Origin: Alopecurus myosuroides
Taxonomy: Eukaryota; Streptophyta; Magnoliopsida; Poales; Poaceae
Assembly (NCBI GenBank): GCA_028641055.1
Contig: CM054062.1
Coordinates: 170,569,715-170,633,714 of the forward strand
Length of the DNA stretch: 64,000 nt
Direction: 5' to 3'
The position numbers and the translations under genes were made by a program. Positions 35,658 through 47,583 of this stretch are shown here, in pieces (position 1 is the first letter of the stretch; each line of letters begins with the position of its first letter). Under the pieces are notes generated by a model that was not told the DNA's origin, did not search any database, and was given only the letters and a program-made list of their open reading frames with translations.

Positions 35658-36802
35658 TGGTTCAGTCTGCAAAAGCACAAGACAAAAGGACACAGAGCAT
35701 AAGACTCGGAAATCATGGATTCTCCGAGTATCGATAAACAATATGAGAATTACGAATTATCCGGGTATCGAGTATCAGTACAAAAACTATGGGGTACTTA
35801 CGTATTGGCAAGCATTTGTGGAAGAAGGTTGATTGCCCATGTATCTAGTGCAGGTAAAAGAACCGGAAGAAGTGGATTTTCCGGGTATCAATGACAGCCG
35901 CGGAAAATTTGGGCGAAATGAATCTAGATTAAAAAATTTGCGGACGATTCTGCGGAGAAATTGATGATTAACAGTGATAGGGGAGTGATGTGTGACCATC
36001 TATCAAGCTATTGGACGAGCTAGCGTGGAACTATGCGACCTAATCCGGTGCGGAACAAGAAACGGCTCGCGGCGGACCAAGATCCAATCTAGGTCAAATA
36101 ATGCAAACAAAAGCTAAATTAGTGGGAGTAAGAAACTTACCGGTGTGGATTGGAGAAGGATGCGACAGCGGCAAATGGCGCAGTCGCGGTGCCCCGGTGT
36201 GATTCCCGGCGGGCGGCTTGGAGACGCGGCGGCGGAGTTTGGCGGCGGCGCGGGTTGAGCCGTGGATGAGTGCGGACGGCGGCGGCCTTGCTCCGGCGAC
36301 GTGCGCGAGATCTCCGTGGTGGTGCTCTGAGTGCTCGAGCGGGGATGCGCTGGTGAGGAGGAAGAGAACGGAAGCAATGGACCGTTAGGGTTAGGTTACC
36401 CCCTAGGTGCCTATATATAGGTGCGGGTGGGGAAACCTAGGCCAACGGGCAGGAACCTAAATTTTCGGGATAAGTGATACCCGTCCGAGATTTTGGGGAT
36501 ATGCGTTAAGTGCCCGAGAGCGATATCCGGACAAGATAAGAAGGAAATCTTTCCGCGATATCAGGGTTAATTATCAAGTGAAGTAAGCCGGATCTTTGAC
36601 ATTCTCATCGAGGCATTGACCGGGAAAAGTAAACAATGGACTTAGAGAAAGCCGGGTTACTATATGGCCACCATGGAGTTAGGCCTGGCTGTTTATCAAA
36701 GCAATCTAACCCGGCCTCTATGAACTTGGTTTGTTATTTTTGCAGGGAATAGCGTGCGCTTCAAGGAGGATCCCGTGAAGCCCAAGCTATTGTGGGGACT
36801 AC
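35658..36802 (-). other. 5' UTR intron, leader exon and promoter of the older opposite-strand gene copy
   Basis: The acceptor CTTTTGCAG lies just upstream of ATG 35657. The donor ACACCG|GTAAGTTTC is near 36141, preceded by a GC-rich leader exon (about 36142-36385). A TATA box is at 36412-36419. The remaining sequence to the LTR (36803) is non-coding. This layout parallels 7535-8685. Confidence 0.6.
36412..36419 (-). promoter_or_regulatory. TATA box of the older opposite-strand gene copy
   Basis: TATATATA lies about 30 bases upstream of a CT-rich leader, at the position equivalent to 7908 in the intact copy. Confidence 0.55.
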
Positions 36803-37291
36803 TGATGGGGGGATGATAACCCGGTAGGCTAACGCCAAGGAGTAACTCGGCCCAAAGGACGCTGCGCAAGACCCGGCTTAAGATAAAGGAGCTTCTAGAA
36901 GGCCCAGAAGCATAAGCCTAGTAACCCGGATTGTGGGTTCCGGCATGGAAGTTTAGGGTTTTGTAAGCAGTGTCCGGGTAGGATTCAGGGTGCGCCTTGG
37001 AGAGTAAGCCAGGGGGTCCGGATATGATATAAGCCGTCCCCCTAGGCTAGGGTTAAACAAGCTTTTACGTGAGCAAGAATACGATCGCCAGATCGAGAGA
37101 TTTCGAGTATCCATTGTAACACCAGTATCGAGTTAATATATTTAGATCATAGACTCGGCGACTTGATTGCCGGCTACCAGATCGCATATCACCATGGTTT
37201 CCTTTGAGCTAAAACCTCTCCCAAACACTCGCGTCGATTTTCCCCAAGACAAGTTACCCCCGGTAACGTCTGCCGTGATTATCCCACGACA
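36803..37291 (+). repeat. 3' LTR of the outer Tat element
   Basis: Starts TGATGGGGGGATGATAACC and ends CCGTGATTATCCCACGACA. It aligns with the reverse complement of the 454-bp LTRs at 7081 and 15542. It carries ATG 37194 and 32 in-frame codons (MVSFELKPLPNT...IIPRQ) matching the LTR-encoded gag start of the nested element. Confidence 0.9.
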
Positions 37292-37522
37292 AAAACTCTC
37301 TCTTGCTTCCAACTTTCCGAGACGGTTGTCAACCTCCCGTCTTGCTAAAAACTAGAGAATTAATTGTATCGAGTGGTTGGAAAATATTAAATGAAAATGG
37401 AACAACGTGCAAATGATGATGAAATCAAGTAAACAAGGTTGTAATCCATGAGGAAAATGGGATCAGGGGATATAGTTTCACTAGTGGTGTCTCTACTAAG
37501 AACAATAAACATGATGGCTGAA
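37292..37522. other. Short spacer between the outer Tat element and the Athila-like LTR
   Basis: 231 bp, no ORF. A stretch near 37470-37500 resembles non-coding internal sequence of Athila-like elements (compare ATAGTTTCACTAG near 40966), so it is probably a fragment of an older retroelement. Confidence 0.4.
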
Positions 37523-37546
37523 TGATGACCCACCAGTATAGGGGAT

Positions 37547-38966
37547 TGATGTCTACGCACGCTTCTATTCTTGTAGACAGTGTTGGGCCTCCAAGTGCAG
37601 AGGTATGTAGAACAGCAGCAAGTTTCCCTTAAGTGGATTACCCAAGGTTTATCGAACTCAGGGAGATAGAGGTCAAAGGTATCCCTCTCAAGCAACCCTG
37701 CAATTACGATACAAGAAGTCTCTTGTGTCCCCAAGACACCTAATACAATCGTCAGTTGTATAGGTGCACTAGTTCGGCGAAGAGAGAGTAATAATATAAG
37801 TGATATGGATGATTATAAGTGATAATGGCAATCTGAAATAAAAATGGCAGCAAGCAAACATGTAGCAGAAATGATTGTAAATGGTGTTTCAATGCTTAGA
37901 AACAAGGACTAGGGATCCTACTTTCACAAGTGGACACTCTCAACAATGATAACATAGTTGAATGCATAAATATATCTCTTCACTGCGCTACTCCGAACCA
38001 CTCTCCGGTTGAATAACAAACACCAATTCATTGTGTAGGGCTGCAAAAAGCACTCCTCAAAGTCGCATTCCCATGTCTAGTTAACCCCACGCTGTCACTA
38101 TGAGCTCCCTAGAAGGTACTAGACAAACACCACAATTTCATTGGGTCATCCAACACAAGATATAAATATCATGCTAAACCACACGATGCACACACTATCA
38201 CCTTTACACCGTGATCAAAGTGTTTACGGAGATCTCAATAACAAAACCACTTGAGTAGCATAACAAATGAAGAATAACATCTACTGATTCAACTAGATTA
38301 CAAAGATCATGATCACATAAAGATCACACCATGGGAGAGATAGATGAAACACGTATCTACTGGTAGAGCCCTCAGCCCCAAGGGAGAACTAATCCCTCCT
38401 CATCATAGGAGATAGTAACGTCGATGAAGATGGCGGTGGAGTCGATGGAGATGGCTCCGGGGGCACTTCCTCGTCCGGCAGGGTGCCGGAACAGAGATTT
38501 CTGTCCCCCGAAACTTATCGGCAGTGGCGGCGGAGCTACAGATGTTTTTGGTGGAAAAGGCAGATCTCTTTAGGGTTGATGCATCGGGGGGCATATATAG
38601 GAGAAAGGGAGATGGCGGTGGGAGTCCGAGGGGCCCACACTACCCCCAGGCGTGGCCAGAGGCCCTCCCGCGCCCAGGCATGGTGTGGGTTCTCCGGGGC
38701 CCCTTCCGGGTCTCCTTTGGACTTCCTTGATCCTCCGGGACTTCAAAGACTTCTGGCTTTTGAATCGTCCAATTCCGAGAATATTTCGAGAACAACTTTT
38801 CTGAAACTAAAAACAACAGAAACAGGAACTGGCTCTGTGGCATCTTGTCAATAGGTTAGTCCCGGGAAATCGATAAAAATGACATAAAGTGTAAGGAAAA
38901 CATACAAAACATGGCATGAAAACAACATGGAACATCAGAAATTAAGGATACGTTTATGACGTATCA
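37547..38966 (-). repeat. 3' LTR of the Athila-like element
   Basis: 1420 bp. On the + strand it begins TGATGTCTACGCACGC and ends TTATGACGTATCA, followed by ACATCCCCAAGCTT (polypurine tract on the - strand). Confidence 0.88.
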
Positions 38967-41949
38967 ACATCCCCAAGCTTAGTTCCTACTCGTCGTCGAG
39001 TAGGTAAACGATAAAAACACATAATTTCTGAGTGACATGCTACCAACATAAACTTGATCATCATAGTAATCTAAATCATGTAAACTAGGATCAAATGAAT
39101 AAAGGCTGTGGTTTATAGTTGACATCAAAGAGTAATGCATAAACCATTAGGAATAACAAAGTAAAACTTTCAATGAATCAATACTAAAAGACAATCCACT
39201 ATGAAAAGTATATTAAAGATTATTTAAGTTTCAAGAACAACAATATAATCATCCAAGGCATAAAACTCTCACAACAACTCCTGTGAGGATCAAGTCAAGT
39301 GACAACAATATGCACATAGGAAAATCATTCAAATAAATGTGCACTTAAAACAAGCAAGCGTTCTGTATTGGTTCCTGGCACCAGGATGTTATGGCTAAAA
39401 GAACATTATGGGGAGTTTGGATGGTCAATGGAAGAAAGTCTCACACAACTGAAAGTGATCATTAGACAAGAGGAAGTCTTATAATCGAAGTTATGCAAGG
39501 ATTAGTGATTGCCACACAACGGATGCACATAGAGCTATAAGTGTATGAAAGCTCTCCAATGGAACTAGTGGGGGGGGTGCATCCAACCTGCTTGCTCACG
39601 AAGACCTAGAGCTCTTTTGAGGAGGCTCATCATTGGAATATACAAGCCAAGTTCTATAATGTAAGTTCCCACATAGTTATGCAAGTAATAATATGAAAAC
39701 TCTCTCCAAACTGAAGTAATGATGCTAAACAAAGCACAAGTGTGGAATAAATGATAGTAATGTTGCCCCCTCTTTATATATTTTCTCTCTTTTGCCTCTT
39801 TCTTTCCTTTTTTTATATTTTTCTCTTTTGGGCTTTTTCTCCCTTTTTATTTTTTATATATAACCTCACTGGTAGGGGCAACACTCTATTTTACAATGAA
39901 TCAACACGCTTTTAGTACTCATAACTCAAACTGAAATATCTCTGATGAATAAAACTAAATGTTCCCACCAATGTAGCAGTATGCAAAATAACAATGAAGC
40001 ATGACACGTAACATGATGATGATGGATGTTGTATGGCAATATATCTCGGAATGGATATGGAAATGCCATGGTAGGTAGGTATGGTGGCTGTTTTGAGGAA
40101 GATAAATTTTGGCTTATGTGTAGAAGAACAAAGTTATCCCACGGGGTTTGGATGTACTGGCGAAGTTTGCACCAACTCTTAATGTGAGAATGAGCAATGC
40201 ACAGTATCGAAGAGGCTAGCAAATATGGATGGTGGAAGTGCCAGAAAACTACAACATAGAACTCACAAGTTAAAAAATTCCAAATAAAATCATGATATCA
40301 TAAGGCATAATAAAAATCACTCCAGGAGGGTCTGTGGAAGTGACAATTCACTGTTAGCAACCCCGGCCGTAGCGCGTAACAAAAATCCATTACGATTGGT
40401 ATCAGCAAAGGAAGTCATATACGATTATCCTATCAACGGATTATTTGAGTGTGGCACAGTTTCAAGCTTTTAGACCAACCATTAACTTTTTTACTCTAAT
40501 AGACCAGCAAGTTTTCCATTAAGCAAATTAATATCTCAAAACAACAACAAATAATCAAGTGAACCAGTTTAATGATCTATAAGAATATGCAAGCTTTTTG
40601 TCGTTATACCATCTACCGCACGTATCATTTTCTACCAAACACCAAACAACAAAAACTCTCCAAGAGATATAGCAATGAAACAAGAGAGTACTATCACAAC
40701 TCTAATAAAACTAACAGCTCTAAATAAGAGATGCAAGAAAAACAGGAGCTAAACAAGAATTTTGCAGCAACTAGAAGAAAAACTAAGAATACGAGCATAA
40801 CGAGTTTTAAAACGAAAAAGAAGAGCGTGTCCCTCTCCCACACAAAGAATGCTAGGTTCCAACTATATTATTGCAGCAAGGAAAAACAAAAGAAAACAAA
40901 GGAAAACAAAATAAAAGCAAACAGACGCTCCAAGTAAATTTCATATGATGTGACCGAATAAAAATATAGTTTCACTAGAAGTGACCTCATAAATTGTTGA
41001 TGAAGAAGGGGATGCCTTGGGCATTCCCAAGCTTAGACGCTTGAGTATTTTTATAATTTGATGGGATGAACCACGATGTCATCCCCAAGATTTGACCTTG
41101 CACTCTTCTTGATCACATTATATCACCCTCTTCTCTTGACCCTTGAAAACTTCCTTCACACCACACTCAAAGAGCAATTCGCATTAGAGGGTTAGTGCAA
41201 CAATAAAAAATCAATGGGTTCTGCATGGGCACAAGTGCTATTGATACTTTTAAACATTAGATACAGACACTGATGTTTCGTGAAGCATAGAAATCCACTT
41301 GACATAGTAAAAGAGAAAATGTAAGAAAAATGGCGGAATATGACAAAACTAGAAAGTCAGTAAAGACGATTTTTTTCGGGCACTTACGTTGCTCAAATAA
41401 AAAAACTTAAAGAACAAAAAAGTTGCAGAATCAGCTGGGGAATAAGCACACAAAATTTCAGGTCATTCTGAGCTTTCTGTACTTTATACGATTTTTTACG
41501 GTGCACAACAGAAATCTGTTTCCTGCACAGAAATTCAAACCCAACTCCAACTCTTGTCAGAAACTTTACTTGGCACAACTAATGCATGAAAATAAATATA
41601 AAAAGGAGTTTCTACAGAAGTATACAAAACCTTGACTCAAATAAAACAGAGAAAAACAAAGAAAAAATAAATCCATGGGTTATTTCCCAAGAAGTGCTTT
41701 TCTTTAAAGCCTTTTAGCTAGGCATGATAATTTGAGAAGATGCTCACATGAGAAATATTAATTGAAGCAAAAGAGTGCATCAAGAAGAAAATCTAAAACA
41801 AATTTAATTCTAACCCACTTCCTATGAACAAGAATCTTGTAGAGAAACAAGTCATGAAAGCACAAAGTGGCTAGCATAGGAAGACAAAATAAGTGCAACT
41901 TTAAAATTTTCAACATAAAGAGGGGAAACTTGATATTGTTGAGATGCAT
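38967..41949 (-). other. Non-coding interior of the Athila-like element
   Basis: No gag or pol motif on either strand. A pyrimidine-rich tract lies at about 39768-39860. CCCCAAGCTT-like motifs recur (38970, 41030, 42320). Short ORFs show no recognisable domain. Confidence 0.55.
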
Positions 41950-42501
41950 AAGACTATGTTTCCCTCTCTCATAATAACTTTCAGTAGAATCATGAATAAA
42001 TTAACAATATAAATATCACATAAAATATTCTTATCATGAGCCACATGCATAAAAGAATTAATACTCTCCACATAAGCATAGTCATTCTTATTAATAGAAG
42101 TGGGAGAAAATTCAACAAAATAGCTATCATTATAATTCTCATCACCATAATCATCAAATATAGGAGGCATATTATAATCATAATTTACTTTCTCCTCAAT
42201 AGTAGGTGGACTGGAAATAACATATTCATCATTGTAATCATCATATTGGAGGCAAAGTATCATCAAAGAAAATTTGTTCCTCCGTGCTTGGGGGATTAAA
42301 AAGATTATAAAAACTACCTTCCCCAAGCTTAGACTTTTCCATATTATTAGAAATAATGGTATCCAAAGAATTAGTGCTAATAACATTGCTACTAGCATGA
42401 AAATAAAGCTCCATAGGTTTTTTAATTTTCTCTTCAAAAGCATCATGTCCTTATTCAAGATAAATATTATAAAACTCTCTCATATTTTTGTTGTTTTCCA
42501 T
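41950..42501 (-). pseudogene. Short ORF relic of the Athila-like element (MENNKNMREFYNIYLE type)
   Basis: From ATG 42501 the frame reads MENNKNMREFYNIYLE, meets a stop, then continues in frame (HDAFEEKIKKPMEL, SLDTIISNNMEKS) before decaying into Asp/Tyr-rich sequence. It lies right after the PBS where gag would start. A less damaged copy of the first part is at 48306-48001. The same peptide is familiar from repeated grass hypothetical proteins (from memory). No domain or function recognised. Confidence 0.55.
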
Positions 42502-42610
42502 TAAGCCTAACTAGTGAAAATAAAAACAAGAAACAAAAAGATATAATTGCAGAATCTAAAGGAAAAACTTCGAACACTCACAGAGGATGTGAGTACTTTT
42601 TACCTTACCT

Positions 42611-42627
42611 CCACGGCAACGGCACCA
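42611..42627 (-). promoter_or_regulatory. Primer-binding site of the Athila-like element
   Basis: TGGTGCCGTTGCCGTGG on the - strand, ten bases from the LTR. The copy at 48417-48433 reads TGGCGCCGTTGCCGGGG, the standard Athila-type site. Confidence 0.8.
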
Positions 42628-42637
42628 GAAAAGAGCT

Positions 42638-44048
42638 TGATGTCTACGCACGCTTCTATTCTTGTAGACAGTGTTGGGCCTACAAGTGCAGAGGTTTGTA
42701 GAACATCAACAAGTTTCCCTTAAGTGGATTACCCAAGGTTTATCGAACTCAGGGAGATAGAGGTCAAAGGTATCCCTCTCAAGCAACCCTGCATTACGAT
42801 ACAAGAAGTCTCTTGTGTCCCCAACACACCTAATACAATTTTTCAGTTGTATAGGTGCATTAGTTCGGCGAAGAGAGAGTAAATTACAAGTGATATGGAT
42901 GATTATAAGTGATAATGGCAATCTGAAATAAAAATGGCAGCAAGCAAACATGTAGCAGAAATGATTGTAAACAATGTTTCAATGCTTAGAAACAAGGCCT
43001 ATGGATCCTACTTTCACTAGTGGACACTCTAAAAAATGAAAACATAATTGAATGCATAAATATCTCTCTTCACTACTCTACTCCGAACCACTCTCCGGTT
43101 GAATAACAAACACCAATTCATTGCGTAGCGCTGCAAAAAGCACTCCTCAAAGTCGCATTCCCATGTCTAGTTAACCCCATGCCGTCACTATGAGTGCCCT
43201 ACAAGGTACTATACAAACACTACAATTTCATAGGGTCATCCAACACAAGATATAAATATCATGCTAAACCACACGGTGACAACACTGTCACCTTTACACC
43301 GTGATCAAAGTGTTTACGGAGATCTCAATAACAAAACCACTTGAGTAGCATAACAGATGAAGAATAACATCTACTAATTCAATTAGATTACAAAGGTCAT
43401 GATCACATAAAGATCAAACACTGGGAGATAGAGATGAAACACGTAGCTACCGGTAGAGACCTCCGCCCCGAGGGAGAACTACTCCCTCCTCATCATAGGA
43501 GACAACAACGATGATGAAGATGGCGGTGGAGTTGATGGAGATGGCTCCGGGGGCACTTCCCTGTTCGGTAGGGTGCCGGAACAGAGATTCTTGTCCCCCG
43601 AAACTTGTCGGCAGCGGCGACAGAGGTACGGATGTTTTTGGTGGAAAAGGCCGATCTCTTTAGGGTTGATGCATTGGGGGGCATATATATGCGAAAGGGC
43701 GATGGCGGTGGGCGCCCGAGGTCCCCACACCACCCTCAGGCGCGGCCAAGGGCCCACCCGCGCCCAGGCATGGTGTGGGGGCTCCAGAGCCCCCTCTGGG
43801 TCTCCTTTGGACTTCCTTGACCCTCTAGGACTTCTGACTTTTGAATTATCCAATTCCGAGAATATTTACAGAACAACTTTTCTGAAACTAAAAACATCAG
43901 AAAATGGGAAATGGCTCTGTGGCATCTTGTCAATAGGTTAGTCCCGGGAAATCGATAAAAATGACATAAAGTGTAAGGAAAACATATAGCATATGGCATG
44001 AAAACAACATGGAACATCAGAAATTAAGGATAAGTTTATGACGTATTA
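42638..44048 (-). repeat. 5' LTR of the Athila-like element
   Basis: 1411 bp, homologous to 37547-38966 and 48444-49856. It ends GACGTATTA instead of GACGTATCA. Confidence 0.88.
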
Positions 44049-45431
44049 GGGATCACAACAGTCTTCGACGAAAGTAAAACCCAAATTTATTGATTCGACA
44101 TAAGAGGAGCCAAATAATAAATAGAAGCCTTTACAAATGAATTGTCAGTTCAGCTGCACCTGAAAGTAAACTTACTTGGCACAATTTATCAATAGCAACA
44201 GTGATATAAAAAGAACATTAGTGAAGTAACAGTAGCAACAGTGTAACATAGACAGCAGTAATGATCTTAGTAAACATCAGGATTAAAATACTGTAGGCAG
44301 AAGAACAGGTGTACGGGCGTTGCATTCATGAGATACTTCATATAATAATCATAACACAGGGCACTTGTAGATAAACAATAATAAAGCATCCAAGTACTAA
44401 AATAAACATAGGCATATGTTCTGTATATAGTCGTACGTGCTCGCAATGAGAAACTTACACAACATCTTTGTCCTGCCAGCCCGCTGCAGCGGGGCCTCAA
44501 GGGAAACTATTGGCAATTAATTTACTCCTTTTAATAAAGTACCGAAGCAAAGCATTAACCCTTCATGAACACATGTAATCCTCACATCACAACCTTCTCC
44601 TCCGGTTATCCCAATTGTTGTCACTTTGGGGACTCGGGTTCCGGACAATGACATGTGTATACAACTTGCAGGTATGATCTAAAACAAAATTATCTTCATG
44701 ATATAATAACATGTTAAAATCTAAGATCATGACACTCGGGCCCTAGTGACAAGCATTAAGCACATCAAGTTGCAACAACGATAGATAACACTAACAACGG
44801 AAACTAGGCACCATGCCCTACCAATCTGGGAATTATTACATGAACAATCTCATCCAATCCCTACCATCCCTCTCAGCCTATAGCAGGGATTACTAACACA
44901 TGGGTGGGAAAATCATGGACGGTTGATGGAGAGGTGGTGGCGATGACGATGGCGATGATCTCCTCCGAATCCCCGTCCCGGCAGGGTGCCAGAATAGGAA
45001 CTTCTAATCCCCGAATTGAGTTTTGAGGAGGCCGCGACGCTTGGGTGTGTTTCTGTGGAATATGATGAACCCCCCGATGTTTTTAGGTCAGAAGTCTTAA
45101 GTAGTTGGAAGGGCGGCGTCAGGGGGCCACCGAGGCGACCACGCGACAGGAGGGTGCAGTCCCACCCCCTGTCGCGCCGGGATGTGGCGTGGTGGCCTGG
45201 TGCTCCAGCTGCGACTCCCCTTCTGACTCCGTAGGTCTTATGAAAAAATAGAAAGTTTGCGGCAGTTTTTGGCGATTTTCGCGAAAGTTGACTTTCTGCA
45301 CAAAAATAATAAACCAGAGCAATTTTACTAAAAACAACGTTAGTCCGTGTTAGTTCCATTCAAATCATACAAATTAGAGGTAAAACAATAACAAAAGTGT
45401 TCGGAAAAGTATATACGTTTTGGACGTATCA
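44049..45431. repeat. Main part of the Athila-like solo LTR (unit 1)
   Basis: Continuation of the LTR begun at 37523. It starts with the duplicated GGGAT and ends TTTTGGACGTATCA. Repeated at 49857-51239. Its ORFs on both strands have no domain. Confidence 0.7.
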
Positions 45432-46610
45432 GTGAACAAATTATAGTTGGGAAATCGACAAATCATGAGCGTATGACAATACTATTATGACAAAATATAG
45501 TTCACGGGTTGTAACATTGTAGGCATTAGGTCAAGGTAAATAGACTGCCGTCCGATAACATCTATTCTGAAAGTTCACCTTGAGTCAGAAACCCATCAAA
45601 TCTCGCTGGTATTAAGTTGCAGCAAAGAAGTGATTGCTTGTGTTCAATAGAAAAATGCAATAAGAACAATACGTAATGTAAGCAGTACTTTTCATCCATA
45701 GACAAGAACACCAATGTTTTCTCCCTAGTGGCAACAACACATCCCCCTCCTACTCGTTTCTGTCACTCGGGCGTTGGTTAAGGGAGGCATGAACACACTA
45801 TCTAGCATAAAAACTCTCTCTTGGAGATGCATACAATAAATTGTCCAAGGAAATCATACACGCCGGAGAGCATTGCAATACAAGATTAAAACACTCTAAA
45901 GATATAAGTGACGCACTCAAAAAGACATGACCAAAGTGATCATAATTTCAATGGTTCATCGTATCCTAGCAAACACAACATGTACCAATTACATAACGGT
46001 GATCTTGATCATGTTAGGCAGCTCAGAAGATCTAAACATGGAGGCACAAGGGAGAGAGAACATCATCTAGCTACTGCTATGTACCTGTAGTCCCGAGATG
46101 AACTATACACGCATCTGTCCGGAGGCAATCATGGCGATGGAGAGGACTCCTCTAATGATCCCCCTCTTTGGCAGGGAGCCGGAGAAGGACTCTAAAAGCC
46201 CTACATTGGACTTTCAAGGTGGCGATGCATTTGTATCTGTTTCATGGAAAATTTCTCTGTCCCCAAAGTTTTTAGGGTTAATTGGTTTTATAGGCATGTC
46301 ACGCAGTGCCCAAGGCCACCACGTGACCCCACGGTGCGGCCTAGGCCCCACCCTCGCCTGGTTGTCACCTCGTGGCTTTGGCGCCCCCTCCGGCTCTCCT
46401 TTGGACTCCATCTTTGTTATGGAGAAAAAATAAATCCCGTAAATGTTCAGAACATTTGACGAATATTTTATTTAGAGGGTTTCTGGAAAAAATAGCAGAA
46501 AACAGAAATTGTCTCTAGGCATCTTCTTAATAGGTTAGTCCATGAAATAATTCAGAAAACAAAGTAAAACATATAGAAAACATGCAATAACATAAAGAAA
46601 ACAAGCATTT
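45432..46610. other. Relic of another LTR or non-autonomous element (unit 1)
   Basis: No coding sequence. The order of short motifs (GTGGCAACAACACATCC, TGATCTTGATCATGTTAGG, AATAGGTTAGTCC) resembles a common Triticeae LTR family from memory, but clear termini and TSDs are not visible. The solo LTR at 37523 may have inserted into it. Repeated at 51240-52418. Confidence 0.4.
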
Positions 46611-46615
46611 ACTTG

Positions 46616-47510
46616 TCATGCTATGGTGTGATCGGGAGGGAGATTCTTCAAAGTACCAATGGGCATGTAGTCATCTGAACCACTGTCAGACATAAGAAAC
46701 AATTCCTCCACATCAATATCACCTTCTAAGTGACCTAATGCCTCAACTTTCTTCCTCTTCAACCCAATAATCCTCTCATTCAATTCTTCTTCTTCTAGCC
46801 TCCTTTCTTCTTCATGTTCCTGAGGCCTGTACTCCCCCCATGTCAATATCACCACATGAATCTCCTTCTTTTGAGTCTTGTCCTTCTGCATCTACTTCAA
46901 TCTCTACTTCTTGTTTTGAATCTGCATCTCCTTCTTCTGAGTCAAAAGATCTGAACATTGCATGTATCTCGTCACATGTTGCTTCCCTTTGCCAAAACAA
47001 TTGCTCTGTTGTACAGATATTCATCTCCATATTCTACAAGAACAATCCGTTTTTTGCTTCTCATTGCAGTTGTTGCTTAGTTGAGTGCACATATACATAT
47101 ATTCTAAATTAATTTCAGTCAGCTGACTCTGAAAAAGCACTCCAAAATTATCTGCCGAGTAAAGTGAAGTTTCTCCTATCTCCGAAATTGGAACCCGAGT
47201 TTCAATAATAGGTTTATTAATGTGTGCATCAAGATCACTCTTGGCCCTAATAACAATGATTGTTATGCACTTGCTGCCCTCATACTTTGCAACCATGTCA
47301 CACACACTTTCCATGCTAGTGAGAAATGCCATCACTGAAACCCATCCATCCTCCTTCTTCACATAATACATCTGGTCACTAATCATGTATCCTTATGTCT
47401 CAATTACTACTAGCAGATTCAATTAAGTTATGTCTAATCTGCCTATTTTCCTTTCAATGTTGTCAATGCCATTAAAGTTGAATCTGATGTCCCAAATCTC
47501 TTCATCCAAG
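46616..47510 (-). pseudogene. Degenerate ORF, possibly the N-terminal part of a Mutator-like transposase (unit 1)
   Basis: Read on the - strand in three overlapping frames. A segment at about 47509-47410 reads EIWDIRFNFNGIDNIERKIG, then there is a stop. Next comes a 121-codon stretch (47386-47021) with MESVCDMVAKYEGSKCITI and VPISEIGETSLYS. Acidic stretches follow (FDSEEGDADS; HEEERRLEEEEL). The pattern of a PB1-like beta-rich start followed by an acidic linker resembles the N-terminus of MuDR-type transposases. No catalytic DDE region, terminal inverted repeats or TSDs were found. It could be another repeat-derived or captured gene fragment. Confidence 0.3.
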
Positions 47511-47583
47511 CTATAATTATATACAACAAAGAAATCAAACTATGAACTAGATAATATGCTAAAGCTAAGTACCAAATCTAGAT

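Larger units (their letters stand above)
1..37291 (+). mobile_element. Tat-lineage Ty3/Gypsy retrotransposon (5' part outside window), interrupted by two insertions
   Basis: The oldest layer of the left half. On the + strand it shows pol (RT end, degenerate RNase H, archaeal-type RNase H, integrase), then a post-pol region, then a gene on the opposite strand, then a 3' LTR ending in CACGACA. The Tat assignment rests on the second RNase H and on the shared order with the nested copy at 7081-15995. Continuity across the chromovirus at 3828-27543 is shown by its 5-bp target duplication: ACAGT before 3828 and again at 27544. Continuity across the solo LTR at 29439-34302 is shown by GCATG on both sides. 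The 5' LTR and gag lie outside the window, so the outer TSD cannot be tested; the base run after the 3' LTR is AAAAC. Confidence 0.85.
37547..44048 (-). mobile_element. Non-autonomous Athila-like Gypsy element
   Basis: LTRs at 37547-38966 and 42638-44048 (TGATGTCTACGCACGC...GACGTAT[C/T]A). Target duplication GGGAT at 37542-37546 and 44049-44053. A TGGCGCC-type PBS (42611-42627, - strand, two mismatches to the second copy at 48417) is typical of Athila, and AAGCTTGGGGATGT lies at the 3' LTR border. The interior (3.67 kb) lacks gag, protease, RT and integrase. LTRs differ by several percent. It probably belongs to an abundant Triticeae family, from memory; family name not assigned. Confidence 0.85.
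37523..45431. mobile_element. Athila-like solo LTR, split by a younger Athila-like element
   Basis: LTR segments 37523-37546 and 44054-45431, starting TGATGACCCACCAGTATAGG and ending GGACGTATCA. The flanks CTGAA/GTGAA match in four of five bases. No PBS or polypurine tract adjoins either end, so a solo LTR is likely. The insertion at 37547-44048 duplicated GGGAT. Confidence 0.7.

Noticed and set aside
39768..39860. Pyrimidine-rich tract as a possible special regulatory or origin element.
   Set aside because: Long T/C tracts are ordinary in the interior of these Athila-like elements; nothing else supports a function.
41910..42458. Hydrophobic 182-codon ORF that looks like a membrane protein.
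   Set aside because: It is partly an out-of-frame reading of the MENNKNMREFYNIYLE relic; the hydrophobicity comes from AT-rich sequence in the wrong frame.
44267..46433. Pairs of identical small ORFs repeated 5808 bp apart (for example 44913-45359 and 50721-51167) as a gene family.
   Set aside because: They are copied with the tandem duplication and lie in LTR sequence; identity reflects duplication or conversion, not coding constraint.
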